A stretch of DNA of 64,000 bases from Pseudoneurospora amorphoporcata (Eukaryota > Ascomycota > Sordariomycetes > Sordariales > Sordariaceae): NCBI GenBank assembly GCA_033297205.1, contig MU859142.1:62001-126000 (forward strand), written 5' to 3'. Made by a program: the position numbers and the translations under genes. Below the pieces are notes generated by a model, which saw nothing but the letters and a program-made list of their open reading frames with translations, had not been told where the DNA came from and did not search any database. Position 1 is the stretch's first letter; each line of letters opens with the position of its first letter. Below are positions 23,498 through 32,939 of the stretch, one piece after another.

Positions 23498-25373
23498 ATG
23501 GGCGTAATAGGACGCGCCATAGTAGAGGTCAGCTCTAAACTATCAGGCGTTGTCGCGAACTTGGTCCAAGAGAAGACAAATGGGTATGTCTTTACCCCTT
23601 CCCACGAAAACGTGAAGAGGATGAACATCACTAACGTCATCTTGTTCCAGTTCATCACGACTAGGGACCTTCCTCTTCCCACTTTTAGCATTCTTCTTGG
23701 GCAACCTAACACCAGATGGACAATATCCATGGGGTAACCTAACAGACTGGGGCAACAACCAATACACCGAGTGTCCCATAACAGGAGCAGTGAGAACGTA
23801 CGACTTTGTCATCAGCCGTGGAGTCATCGCACCCGATGGATACCAACGGGACGTCCTACTAGTCAACGGCGCCTTTCCCGGCCCCCTGATCGAAGCGAAC
23901 TGGGGTGACAAGATCGTCGTCAACGTCTTCAACAACATTTCTTCCCCGGAGGAGGGCACATCAATCCACTGGCACGGTTTCCTCCAGCGAGGGACTCCAT
24001 GGGACGACGGCGCACCCGGTGTCTCCCAATGTCCCATCGCTCCCGGCAAAAGTTACACCTACGAGTTCAAAGCCAGTCTCTACGGCTCATCCTGGTACCA
24101 CGCACATTACTCGGCGCAATACGCCGGCGGCATCGTTGGCCCCATTGTCGTCCACGGCCCAACCCAGGCCAAATACGACTTCGATCTCGGCCCCGTCATG
24201 CTCAGCGACTGGTATCACCGCCCTTATTTTGACCTGATCAAGGACATGCTAGCTCCCGGCGGCTCGCCCCGCGTGCCCTCGGACAACAACCTCATCAACG
24301 GAAAGATGAACTTCGACTGCGCCGCCGCCGCTGCTGCCGGCGACAAAACCCCCTGCACTCCCAACGCGGGTATCGCCAAGTTCAAGTTCCAAACTGGCAA
24401 GACCCACCGCCTGCGTCTCGTCAACTCGGGAGCCGACGGCGTCCAGCGCTTCTCCATTGACGGCCACACCATGACCGTCATCGCGAACGACTTCGTCCCC
24501 GTCAAGCCATACAACGTCACGGCCATCTCCCTGGCCGTCGGCCAGCGCGCCGACGTGCTCGTTACCGCTAACGCGGGAACTTCCCAATCTGCCTTTTGGA
24601 TGCGCTCCGATCTGACAAGGTGCTCCGCCGCCAAGCAGCCTCTTGCTCTAGCAGCCGTTTACTACGACCAAGCCGACCCCGACTCTCAACCAACCAGCCA
24701 GCCGTGGGCAGACGCAGGTGATCCTAACAAGAACTGTGGCGCAAGCGACGACTTGGACAAAAGGGAACCGCTTTACCCTATTTCCGTGACTGCAACCCCG
24801 GCCGTGACGAAGGAGATGAAGATCGAAGCGTACCGAAACGCGTCGGATGTCTTCCTGTTCAAGTTCGACGGTGTCAGTGCTCGAGTGGACTATAACCACC
24901 CGGCGTTGGATATGGTGACCAAGGGAAACATGAGTTTTCCCGAGGTGTGGAACGTTCGGGATTTCGGCGACGCGAAGACGATCAGGTTGGTGATTAATCA
25001 AAAGGGCCCCGGGCCGCACCCGATGCACCTCCATGGCCACAACTTCTACGTCCTCTCGTCCGGCCCCGGCGACTGGGACGGCAAGACGATTGTCCGTTCT
25101 TCAAATCCCGTGCGACGAGACGTCGAGATGATCAGGTCGAATGGGCACTTGGTGCTGCAGTTTGATGCGACTAATCCGGGCGTGTGGGCTTTCCATTGCC
25201 ATATCGCGTGGCATGCGTCAGAGGGGTTCTTTTCGAGCTTTGTGACGCAGCCGGAGGAGATACAGAGGCGGTGGGGAGGGATTGGGATGCCAGGCAAGAT
25301 GGAGCAGGTGTGTAGGGAGTGGGATGCATGGAGTCAGATCAAGGTTGTTGATCAGATTGATAGTGGGACATAA
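23498..25373 (+). CDS. Laccase-like multicopper oxidase
   Basis: Exons 23498-23583 and 23651-25373 (67-bp intron, CTAAC branch site) give 602 aa. The intron join creates a hydrophobic segment (LGTFLFPLLAFFLG, residues about 33-46), likely a late signal peptide or membrane anchor, after a 30-residue hydrophilic leader. The copper motifs are complete: HWHGFLQRGTPWDDGAPGVS, SSWYHAHYSAQYAGG, HPMHLHGHNFYVL and HCHIAWHASEGFF. The enzyme would oxidise phenols or similar donors and reduce O2 at the T1 and trinuclear centres, outside the cell or at the wall. The residue ten after the T1 Cys is Phe, whereas typical ascomycete laccases have Leu. The C-terminus ends DQIDSGT and lacks the DSGL plug. A pigment- or metal-linked oxidase is an alternative to a classical laccase. 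Confidence 0.9.
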
Positions 25374-26806
25374 GCGTGTTGGTGTGAGGGATAGTGGATA
25401 GGATGGCGCTGGGCGGGATTTGGAAGTTGGGTGTGGCTTTTATTGGGCCTTTTTTGGTACATAATACCCTTTTGTTTGAATTATAATTCTTGTGGTCTTT
25501 GGACTGGATATGTTGATCTTGATACTCTTCATTGTTGGTGAACGCTGCTTTGTTTGAAGCTCCATTCCCTGATGCAGGAAAATTGTGGGAGCAAGAGATT
25601 CTGGAAGGGCTTGTTGCCAAGTTGGACACGCATTACCATTTGGACTGCAAGGCCTGCCATTAGAAGTTCCAAACACCCCAATTGCCTTGTAGCTCGTGAC
25701 GGTATCAGAGAAGAAGCTAGAGGTATCTGCTTGGAAAGACCGGTGTCGGTTGCAAGCTGGCAGGCGCGAGGGCGGGAGGCTTGGGGGCCGTAATTACGAG
25801 GTGTTACGTATTACCGAATGCGCACGAGCAGTAGTGTACAGGACATTCGAATATCGGTAACTCGGCATATCAATGAAAACGGACACGAAGAAGGAACAAA
25901 TCTTCTGGATTGGCATGCATTCCAATGTTATCTGAATGTTACGGGGTTGTTGCATCTTTCGGAATTTCTCAGTGTTTCATTGCGACTTCACCTTTTCGCC
26001 ATATGTAACTTCCCTGTGTAAGATATGTACCGCGGCGTTTTGGCAATCGCGACGTGCAGTCTTGCCCTTGCGCCTCTTGTTGGAGATTTGAGAGTTGAGT
26101 TGCTTGCTTCAGCTGTCACTGTACCGTGTTCAATCTCAGACAACAAAGAACCAACTTGGGGATTGTTCTGGTTTCCAGATTCAAACTTGATTCATTGTTC
26201 TATCTGAAAGTTCCTGGCTGTCCTTTTTCCGAAATGCCTTGTCGTTCGAAATCTTAACTCCTCCCTCCATACTAGGTTGGTTTCCGAGCTTCTCCATCTC
26301 CAAACTCCACCCGGATGCTGTGCTGATGACCAGTTTCCAAATCCCAAACCATCTTTCCCTGCCGGATGCCTCTCCTCGAAGTCGGAATCTCGGAAGTCTT
26401 GCCAAAATCCCAAGAATGCCAAAATAAACCATGATGTTCGTAGAAAAGTGATGATTTCGCCCAAAATCTTGACGCCCTGTTTCTTTTCCCATATCCTGCT
26501 TCCCATGTCCTACTCTCTCCTCCGTCTGGGTCGTCCTGTCCAGTGTGTGTCGAATGAGTGCTACCGTTTCCTTGGCGATCAAGATCCGTTCCTTTATTCC
26601 TTCCTTTCGTTGCCGTACTTGGTTTTCTTTTTGCCCGAATTCCCGTCCCCGCTGTCATTTAGCGTACTGGCTGGGCATAAAGGCTGCGCATCCTGAGAAT
26701 TATTTCCCGTTCAGAGCCAGCGAGTAGTATATGGAGCATAGAAGAAACCAAAAGCCTTTGCGTGAGGCATGTTGTTTCGGGGACACGGGGTTGGCTGTCC
26801 TTCTAA
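25374..26806. other. Intergenic, no gene recognised
   Basis: Frames up to about 130 codons exist on both strands but overlap one another and show no domain, start context or splicing pattern. The first part is the 3' flank of the oxidase gene. Confidence 0.5.
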
Positions 26807-27670
26807 TCATCTCTTTCTGGGTTTGTTAATTGTTGCGCAGCTGAGGTATGATGTGCGATACGACAGTGGAGTTTCTCGACGTTCTTGAATCCTGAGTATG
26901 CTAGGGACGGTCATGCATTTCTTTGTTGCCTCCTCTTGCCACATTCGCGTTGCTTCCTGCCACTGTTTCTCCTTGGGGGAAGTGTAGAAAGGGAGGTGGT
27001 CGACGGCGTTGGCGAGGAGTGTAGTGGTGGTATTCCAGATTTGACCGGGAATTCTCATGGGCCATTTGTTGTCCGAGTCATTGGCGGGTGTGTATTCGGT
27101 CTCCTTCTTCTTGGACTCCGTGGATGATGAAAATGAGGCTGTCCTTTTGTTCTGGTCGTTCTGCAGCAGATCTTGCAGAGATGTTGTTGCCTTGGTCTCT
27201 GGGAGAGCGGGAGGTGGCCAGTGCCAGCTCGATGAAGTCTTCCGATTATGTGAACTGAACGGAGCTATTTGACCAGCCTTGCGGGCGAGGGTCCTGATTC
27301 GATCTGACAGTATCCGGTTTCGCAAATCGGCAGGTCCATGAATGTTGATCTCGTTATTCAACATGGGCTTCCTCTGATCGGAGTTGGTGCCAAAGGCATG
27401 TACTGGAGCGACGGCAATCGATGGAGTCTGCTTCCGTCTCTTGGTAAGTCCCGGCTCCGCGAGCTTGTCGACAATGGCTCCGGGGGCAGCAAAGGCGTCT
27501 CTCTTTCTCTTTCTGATCTGGCCAGTTGGAAGGGTGGGTCCAAGATTATAGGTATTGAGTCTTTCTCTTTGCTCCGGTAGTCCCTCGGTCAGAAGGGATT
27601 GGTGCTTGTTTGAAATGTCACAGCCGCTATCATGCATTTTCTTCATCGTCCTCTTCCCAGGCGGGGGCAT
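26807..27670 (-). CDS. Hypothetical basic protein (287 aa)
   Basis: An intronless frame of 287 codons starts MPPPGKRTMKKMHDSGCDIS and is rich in Lys, Arg, Thr and Asn, with possible nuclear-localisation clusters (IRKRKRDAF, TKRRKQTP). No domain is recognised. Its start overlaps the last codons of a 61-codon ATG frame (27630-27815) in another phase. The pair may be a single gene split by an indel, or a short upstream ORF and its main ORF. The TATA-like element lies at 28083-28090. It lies next to the zinc-finger array on the same strand but shares no motif with it. Confidence 0.42.
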   Translation of the reverse strand: MPPPGKRTMKKMHDSGCDISNKHQSLLTEGLPEQRERLNTYNLGPTLPTGQIRKRKRDAFAAPGAIVDKLAEPGLTKRRKQTPSIAVAPVHAFGTNSDQRKPMLNNEINIHGPADLRNRILSDRIRTLARKAGQIAPFSSHNRKTSSSWHWPPPALPETKATTSLQDLLQNDQNKRTASFSSSTESKKKETEYTPANDSDNKWPMRIPGQIWNTTTTLLANAVDHLPFYTSPKEKQWQEATRMWQEEATKKCMTVPSILRIQERRETPLSYRTSYLSCATINKPRKR

Positions 27671-27815
27671 GCTCGTCGTTGATTCTGAGACGCCTCATGG
27701 CGAGGATGAAGTCCATGTCAGACATCCTCTTCCTTGGGTGCTTCCTGTTATGTGGCCGTGTTTTTCTGTTGGCTTGCATTGCTTTAGAGGCGAGAGTGGA
27801 ATTGTGTTGATTCAT
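27630..27815 (-). CDS. Short upstream ORF or first part of a split gene (61 aa)
   Basis: This ATG frame ends EEDDEENA and contains MDFILAMRRLRINDEHAPAW, which looks more protein-like than chance sequence. It ends in TGA 40 nt inside the next, longer frame, which is in the +1 phase relative to it. No GT-AG intron with acceptable signals joins the two. In the probable leader upstream there are further short ATG frames. Either the real protein is the fusion, with an indel in this copy, or this is a regulatory upstream ORF. Confidence 0.35.
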   Translation of the reverse strand: MNQHNSTLASKAMQANRKTRPHNRKHPRKRMSDMDFILAMRRLRINDEHAPAWEEDDEENA

Positions 27816-28082
27816 GGTATTCCTCTATCATGATATCGTTAGAATTGTAGACATAATTAGGCAAGGTGGCTTCGAACCGACCTTTTTCGGAAGACAAGCT
27901 GTGTTTTGGAGGCTGGAAGCGATGTTTTTCGTGTGATAGAAATTGAGGGAGAGGTGTATAAAGTTCACGTGAAGACAAGATGATGGTCAGGATAGGATGG
28001 TGAGATGTTTCAGAGAGGGATCTTTGGAGATGGATAAGTGCTTGGGAGAAATAAAACAGACTCTCGAATATTGGAGGCAGGT

Positions 28083-28090
28083 TATTTATA
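28083..28090 (-). promoter_or_regulatory. TATA-like element upstream of the 26.8-27.8 kb gene
   Basis: TATAAATA on the minus strand lies about 270 bp before the ATG at 27815, leaving a leader with two very short ATG frames. It is placed as expected for the promoter of the genes at 26807-27815. Confidence 0.4.
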
Positions 28091-28857
28091 CTAGTTCTTG
28101 AAGAATATTTGAGAGCATCTTGTCTGTGTCCCTGGTCAAAGTCCGGCTGTGTGAACCGCCCTCCGAGCTGCGCTGCATCTATACGCATCCTCATCTCCGG
28201 AACATGCTTCTCCTAAAATTCAACCAGCTGCGCTCCGAAAAAGACTTCTTCAGCTGCAGAACGTGGGTATATGCAGGAATAAATTTATAGTAAAACTATC
28301 AAGTTTCGCCCTTCCTATTTCTTGATGCTGTTTCCTCCTCGAGAAAAAGTTGGCAAACGTTTGAATGGCAATCCTTCATTCACGTATTTAGATTCCAAGC
28401 TGCAAAACCGTTTGCCTTTTTCCTCCCTTGATCATGCCGGTCATCGACAAGAGAGCTCATAAAACATTGCGCCCTCCGTTCTCTCGCAAACTCTCCTCAT
28501 TCTATCGCCGCTACATCCCGACCGGAAATGAAGGAGCCATAGTGACAACTTCCTGCAACTGGTACGTGGTGACTGTTTCGAAGCCTCAATCTCCTCCGGC
28601 CCCACACTCCGATCATCAGGGCAAGAGCCGCGAGCATACGCGCCTTCCCGTTCCACTCCCTCTTCAACTTGTACTTCCTCTCAAATGACCGGAGGACCCA
28701 AAACCCACCGTTACTTCCCACAGCAACATGCTTCATGCCTCTTCCTTTCCTGGACCGGCGTCTCTTATATCCGCTGTCGCCTTTAATGGCGGATGACAGA
28801 AGGATAACCACTATCGCCCACAACCTTCTCCGCACTCCGAACACGCGATGAAGTGCC

Positions 28858-28956
28858 CTAATTGCAGTCGTCGCACTTCGAATGGGTCTTGCAGAACCAG
28901 CACAGCTTCTCCAAGTCTGTGTTGTCGGTCTTGCAGTTGCAGCATTCCCAAGCCAT
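28858..28956 (-). CDS. Microprotein with RanBP2-like zinc finger, copy 1 (32 aa)
   Basis: The ATG at 28954-28956 opens a 32-residue protein, which is almost nothing but the finger: W3, C5, C8, N12, C19, C22, then H25, K27, C28, C31. The first part fits the RanBP2-type consensus W-x-C-x2-4-C-x3-N-x6-C-x2-C exactly; such fingers bind ubiquitin or single-stranded RNA in known proteins. The second H-x-K-C-x2-C could complete another site. At the position where copies 2 and 3 have TAG, this copy has TTG (Leu15). It ends in TAG, with 24 more open codons to TAA at 28783. A TATA-like GTATATC lies at 29183-29189. The function is unknown. Confidence 0.55.
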   Translation of the reverse strand: MAWECCNCKTDNTDLEKLCWFCKTHSKCDDCN

Positions 28957-29182
28957 TTTGATGTTTGGACACGAAACTTTTTTTCTTTTCCTTTCGTTCT
29001 TAGTGATATATGGTGGTCACTACCGAATTGACTGGCCGGCTTTTGCCTGAGGGAGGTGTAATAAGGCTGAAATGCTCCAAGGTATCGATGCGTGCGAGAT
29101 GCTTATCACGGTTGGGTAATGGTGAGCGTACGATGAAGATGGGAAGGGATTAGGTCGTAGAAAGGAAGGGGATTTTATGGTT

Positions 29183-29189
29183 GATATAC
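29183..29189 (-). promoter_or_regulatory. TATA-like element of zinc-finger copy 1
   Basis: GTATATC on the minus strand, preceded and followed by sequence similar to that around 30371-30377 in copy 2. This conservation between the duplicates supports it as the promoter core. Confidence 0.4.
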
Positions 29190-29957
29190 GTGCTCGTCGA
29201 CGCCAGAGCACAGAGAGGTATCTTTATCATCACATCATAGTTGTTAACGGTTGGAGGGGAGTGTTTCAGCCAACTGCTCGGTGGCCTCCAATCGTATTGA
29301 GAAGCGTTTACAGCTTAAAGTTTAGCTGGAGAGTCCCCCACGTATTGTTTGGACATCTCGACTTGATACCCGATGAACGGTCGCTAGAGGTATGATTGAC
29401 AGAAGGATGGCCTGATAGAAGAAAAGATTGTTTCTTCAAACAACGAGCAAAGACTGCAAGAAATTTGCAGCAAGTCCGTCATAACTTGAATCATTAAAAC
29501 GGCGTCAATGGGCCATGTTTGCCTACCTCGATTGATTGTGGTGTATCCACCTCTCCACCTCAAATAGCTTCCAGCTTCACATCCAATGACTTAGTTTCCT
29601 ATACACACATGTAAACACATCGTATGTCATCCCAGTTGCCTCCTAACCACTGTGTAAAGATGCTTCCCATCACTTCAGGACCACGAAACTCCGTTTTCCA
29701 CAAACATGAAGCCAACACAGACACCATTATCATCCACAACCTGCCTTGAAACTGAACAGCCACGGGGAAAATTTTACGAATGGAAAGTACATCCCACCTG
29801 AAATCTATATATGCAGGCTCTTTAGCTAAGCCTTGCATCAATTTTCCTCTTTAATGGCAATCTACCAAGCTACCCCTACCTTTCCAACCATGCATTTCCC
29901 CAATCATTCCTCTCCCTCGCCTCAGTTACCACTCCCTTCCCTCTTTCCACCCCCTTT

Positions 29958-30245
29958 TCATCCCCTGTTGTTCGACGTCTTCTTCTCACCACTACTAACC
30001 CACTGGCTAGGAAACCCCCTGGAGAGCAATCCTTGCCCTCTGGATGAGCTCGAAGCCACGTAAGAACCTCGGATAGAGGCAGACTGAACCGACGGGCTGC
30101 CCCAAGACGCGATCGCGGTGGACTCGCCTGACGAGTCCTTGCTGCATTTGTCGCATTTGGAATGGATCTTGCAATACCAGCACAAGTGCTCCTAGGACGA
30201 GTTGCTGGTTTGGCAGTTGCAGCAGATCCAACCGGTTTCGGGCAT
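29958..30245 (-). CDS. RanBP2-like zinc-finger protein, copy 2, with in-frame TAG at codon 18
   Basis: The ATG at 30243-30245 starts MPETGWICCNCQTSNSS, then TAG (30192-30194), then EHLCWYCKIHSKCDKC and a Ser-rich tail to TGA at 29958, 77 more open codons. The TAG falls inside the x6 spacer of the W-x-C-x2-C-x3-N-x6-C-x2-C finger, with all ligands intact on both sides, and at the same residue as in copy 3. The TAG sits in the middle of a 20-nt loop closed by a perfect 7-bp stem (30176-30182 with 30203-30209). If UAG were read as Trp by A-to-I editing, or read through, a 95-aa protein results. Otherwise it is a recently broken gene. Confidence 0.5.
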
Positions 30246-30370
30246 GTTGGCGGTGTAGTGTAGTGTCGAGAACGTGGTAATCCTTGGGTCTTAGAGCGAG
30301 ATAGTATTGAAGTGTGATGGAGAAAGTGAGGAGGGAAATACTGGGTTGTACCAAAGAGATATCCACGGTT

Positions 30371-30377
30371 GATATAC
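30371..30377 (-). promoter_or_regulatory. TATA-like element of zinc-finger copy 2
   Basis: GTATATC on the minus strand, about 126 bp upstream of the copy 2 ATG and aligned with the equivalent element of copy 1. Confidence 0.4.
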
Positions 30378-30940
30378 TAGATCCTCGACTCCGGAGAGGA
30401 TAGCTGATGGGCATCACCACCTTCATTACTGTCATCATGCTGGCCAACGGTGAGAAGGGGTGCGTCAGCCATTGCTCGGAGGTCAATACAATCTTCGATG
30501 GTGTCTTTGCACATAGGGTAGACCTGAATAGAGCCTTAACATTGTATTGTGTTTGACCTGCCTTGGTACTAGGTAAGGTAGTCTTGTGAATCATAGATGC
30601 GTTGACAACGGGAAACGTCCAATGCTTCAAACGAAGGGTATGGCGCAGGTAAACTGTTTTCTCAGTTTTAATCATGAAGGTGAATACGAGTTCCTGTTGC
30701 TCGAGTTAGTATGTAGGCCAGCTACTAAATCTTCATTTGATACTTATCCAGTCCCTTTGTCACTCCCAACTGAAGATGTTTCTCGTTGTTTCTGGCCTTC
30801 AACCATTCTTTTCCGATAAATGCAACGCACCATTATCATCCACAACAGGTCTAAGGAAATATGATAGCCGTCGCCAAATATCCAACTACATAAGTTTCAT
30901 GACCCATCACGACTTACCAGCATCTCCAACCACAGCATCC

Positions 30941-32281
30941 TCAAGCAAGTACGCCCCTTCCCTGCCCCCCCCCCCCCCTCACCCGCTTTCCCTTCCAATC
31001 TACATCCTCTAACTTCTGCTTCACAACCCACTCCGTCAAAATCGAGTTCCTCCCCGGCACCACCACAACAATGCCCTTCCGCTCTCTCTCCCATCTCCCG
31101 TTTTTCGTATCCCCATTCTCGCATTCACAACACTTCCCATGCCCCCTACACCCAGAACAATGGAACTCCTAGTTCAGATTCTTAGTAGCGCAGTTACAGC
31201 ATTCCCAGCTTTCGTCCTTGTCGAGATAGGAATTCGAGAGGTCGAAGGTGAGGGGTATGACGCAGCGGGTGCAGTGAGAGGGGGAGGCGGAGGAAGAGGC
31301 GGGGTCTGCAGTTTTTGGGATGGTTGATGCAGAGCCTACAGGAGATGAGGGGTTGTTGGTTCGGTATTGGTCTTGGTCTGCGTCTGGATCGGGGTCGGCT
31401 TCGATGTTAGCTGTCCATGACATGATGAGTGAGGTCGGCGAAGGTGGTGAACGGAGGATGGGCGGGGGAGTTGGGTCTGTCTTGGGTCCGGCTATGGTTA
31501 TGGCTTCGGTGCTAAATCCGGCGTCGGCTACGAGGGGAATTCCGGAGATGGCGCTGTCACTGCGGGTGTGGAAGCATTCTTCCCATGGTGTGGGCAAGTT
31601 GAATAGAGGGGATGCCGAGATTGGGGATTCTTGTGGCTGCTCTGGTTGGCAGTAGGCGGAAAAGGCGTAGTATATCGGTTGAGACTCGCGGATGGGATGC
31701 CACTGGTGTTCGTGATCAGGGATGCTCGGGCGGTATCTTTGGTTGTATTCGTACGAATCATCGGGGTCCGAGGGTTCCACGGTAAGTGACGCTGGAGGAG
31801 ATGGCGATGAGAGGTCATCCTCCTCGCAGAGTTTTGTCAAGTGGGCTGGAGAAGGCTCAAGTACTTCACTTTCAGCAGAGACAGGCGCGTTGGAGGCGGC
31901 CGATATTCCCAGATCTCGAAAACTTCGAAGAGACTCGAGACCCCGACTAATCCTTGTTGTTCCAGGTCTGTTAGTCGGAAAGATTATGGGGTTCTTTGTG
32001 GTCGTGGGCGAGACGAGCGGTTCGACAATCGGAGATGGCTTGAGCAGCGCGGTTAAGAGAGATGGCTTCGCATTTGGGGGGACCTGTTTCCTTTGTGCCG
32101 CAACGAGTCTGGTGATAGCTGATATGCCTCCTCTGGGGCGGTTGAATTCTTCTGTTGGCCGACGATGAAAACTCATTACACGAGGCAACGGGCTGCCACA
32201 CGAATCCGACTCAGTGTCCTCCCAGACGTCGGTGTATCTTGGTTCTGCCACGTTAGGGCGGTTGGAGGATGAAAACATCAT
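30941..32281 (-). CDS. Long zinc-finger protein, copy 3, with in-frame TAG splitting the finger
   Basis: From the ATG at 32281 a 370-residue frame runs to TAG (31169-31171). It is Ser/Pro-rich and disordered-looking, with an extra CTRC pair before the finger. The last residues are WECCNCATKNLN, so the stop falls inside the finger. The same frame continues with EFHCSGCRGHGKCCEC, the remaining ligands, and runs 75 codons to TGA at 30941-30943. The TAG is at the same finger position as in copy 2, and its A lies in a 5-nt loop between GAAC and GTTC. A run of 14 G in the extension determines its last residues. The function is unknown; reading past the TAG is required for an intact finger. Confidence 0.6.
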
Positions 32282-32939
32282 GATCTTTACGCGCCGTTGC
32301 GGCCGCAATTCCGCGTTCAAGATCGTGCTGTGCGTGGTTGGTGTTGACTTTGAAAGCAAGCCTCAACTCAAACATGACGACGGGTTGAAGTTGGAGGAGG
32401 AGGCGGCGGTTTCTTATACATGGCGCGACGCATCGTATGCGCTCTTTTCCTGATGCATTTGAAATGCAGCTGTGTAGTAATCCACGTCTCAAACACACCA
32501 TCTGCGAGCATAAAACGATGCAGAGTGGTCCTGGTAAATAAGCAGCACAGCTGTTCTTGGGGCAAAGTGCTGGCGTTCTGCATGTGGTAGTGCTGAGCAG
32601 AGACCACGATCAGCGAACAATGAAATAACGGAGAAACCATGAGCATGAAAGCAGGAAACTGATAGTAAGCAAACACCAGGGACAGGTATCCTTGATTGTG
32701 AACAACAGGAAAAAAACAAGCAGCGTGATACAGGCGAAATAACTCGCCAGCCCGGACCCTTCCCATACCTAATTCCCATACCTTACGAACGCCATCATGC
32801 ATCGATACTCTCCCCTAGCATAGTTCCGTGCGGCCGGTTTCGGCTCCTTCAATAGCCCATATCCAAGTCGCATGGGGCGAGGCCGTCCTAAATGTAAACC
32901 ATCGCCCTCATGGCGCCTGTGCCAGCTCGTTCCCTCTCC
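32282..32939. other. Intergenic: array promoter side and 3' flank of hst2
   Basis: No supported gene. Overlapping frames on the minus strand (32368-32802) lack domains. The part next to 32281 should hold the promoter of copy 3. Confidence 0.45.

Larger units (their letters stand above)
28783..32281 (-). repeat. Tandem array of three zinc-finger paralogues
   Basis: Three units on the minus strand, about 1-1.3 kb apart, encode the same Cys/His pattern W-x-C-x2-C-x3-N-x6-C-x2-C followed by H-x-K-C-x2-C. Units 1 and 2 also share upstream sequence: a GTATATC TATA-like element, a GCTCGGNGG(C/T)C-type block near 29275 and 30475, and an ACCATTATCATCCACAAC block near 29720 and 30830. They are therefore duplicates including promoters, now strongly diverged. 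Unit 3 has an added long N-terminal region. Confidence 0.75.
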
